A stretch of 64,000 nt of DNA from Jannaschia pagri (GTDB lineage: Bacteria > Pseudomonadota > Alphaproteobacteria > Rhodobacterales > Rhodobacteraceae). The DNA is taken from the NCBI RefSeq assembly GCF_019655435.1, contig NZ_BPFH01000004.1, positions 186,001 to 250,000 of the forward strand. Direction: 5' to 3'. The position numbers were made by a program, and so were the translations under genes. Under the pieces are notes generated by a model, which was not told where the DNA came from, made no database searches, and saw nothing but the letters and a program-made list of their open reading frames with translations. Below are positions 63,698 to 64,000 of this stretch, piece by piece. Every line of letters starts with the position of its first letter. Position 1 is the first letter of the stretch.

Positions 63698-64000
63698 ATG
63701 ACCACAGGATTTTTCGACGGGATCGCCCCGGCGACCTTTGAAGGCGTCGACAGCAAGGACCCGCTGGCCTTTCGCCACTACGACCCCAACGCGACCGTGA
63801 TGGGCAAACGGCTCGAAGACCATTTGCGCTTTGCGGTGGCCTATTGGCATTCCTTCGCCTGGGAGGGCGGGGACCCGTTCGGCGGCCCCACGTTTCAGCG
63901 CCCTTGGCACCCGCAGGACGATATGGGGCGCGCCAAGATGAAGGCCGATGTGGCGTTTGAGATGTTCGACATCCTCGGCGCGCCGTTCTTTTGTTGGCAC
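63698..64000 (+). CDS. xylA: Xylose isomerase, 5' part only (window edge)
   Basis: An open frame of 101 codons from the ATG at 63698 runs to the window edge. The encoded N-terminus [18 protein letters not shown] and the following [22 protein letters not shown] passage are characteristic of class II xylose isomerase, which turns D-xylose into D-xylulose for XylB. AGAGGAGAGG lies upstream. The gene is cut by the window end, not truncated biologically. Confidence 0.93.
   Translation, partial: MTTGFFDGIAPATFEGVDSKDPLAFRHYDPNATVMGKRLEDHLRFAVAYWHSFAWEGGDPFGGPTFQRPWHPQDDMGRAKMKADVAFEMFDILGAPFFCWH

Overview
The window comes from a high-GC alphaproteobacterium, almost certainly a Rhodobacterales (roseobacter-group) chromosome. 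The evidence is the gene order pyrH-frr-uppS-cdsA-dxr-rseP-bamA-skp-fabZ-lpxA-lpxI-lpxB, a B12-dependent ribonucleotide reductase (nrdJ), a fused indolepyruvate oxidoreductase, a double cold-shock protein, and three copies of a GC-rich hairpin repeat with an AGTATTTG-type tail that I associate with this order. No phage, insertion sequence or CRISPR array is visible. The window opens inside rlmE and closes inside xylA.

Layout. 1-4.8 kb: rlmE, a small hydrophilic protein, a MAPEG / SRPBCC / ArsR-SRPBCC operon with a double operator in front, and two alpha/beta hydrolases. 5.4-11.1 kb: an unassigned, probably catabolic locus of two tandem-NTF2 (SnoaL-like) proteins, an SDR dehydrogenase, a LacI regulator and a MetE-like protein. 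Two near-identical 14-bp palindromes lie in front of its promoters. An exoD gene sits inside it on the other strand. 11.1-24.9 kb: a lipoprotein, SufE, a LysR regulator divergent from a 1134-residue indolepyruvate oxidoreductase, TusA-like protein, a membrane hydrolase coupled to a cytochrome P450, gpt, two LysE exporters coupled to fabI, pdxH, a cold-shock protein and a DUF192 protein. 24.9-27 kb: tRNA-Pro followed by an FAD oxidoreductase of more AT-rich composition. 27-31.2 kb: nrdJ with a perfect DnaA box upstream.

31.2-32 kb is an 800-bp gene-free stretch with several stacked hairpins that looks like a small RNA on the minus strand. 32-38.5 kb is a dipeptide/oligopeptide ABC operon: binding protein, an intra-operon terminator, two permeases and a fused double ATPase. 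It is followed by an AraC regulator and miaA. 40.6-52.9 kb is the conserved block for pyrimidine nucleotides, ribosome recycling, isoprenoid and phospholipid precursors, outer-membrane assembly and lipid A. tRNA-Arg comes next.

53.1-56.4 kb is a sulfur (persulfide/thiosulfate-type) operon: a two-cysteine Crp/Fnr regulator, DsrE-like protein, DUF2892, two YeeE/YedE transporter halves and an ETHE1/Blh-type persulfide dioxygenase. 56.6-59.5 kb encodes a 963-residue Calx-beta/RTX protein. 59.7-64 kb holds an aminotransferase and the xylose genes xylB, xylR (ROK) and xylA.

Most interesting leads: the structured RNA at 31.5 kb, the NTF2/LacI regulon with its shared operator, and the putative thiol-sensing Crp regulator of the sulfur operon.
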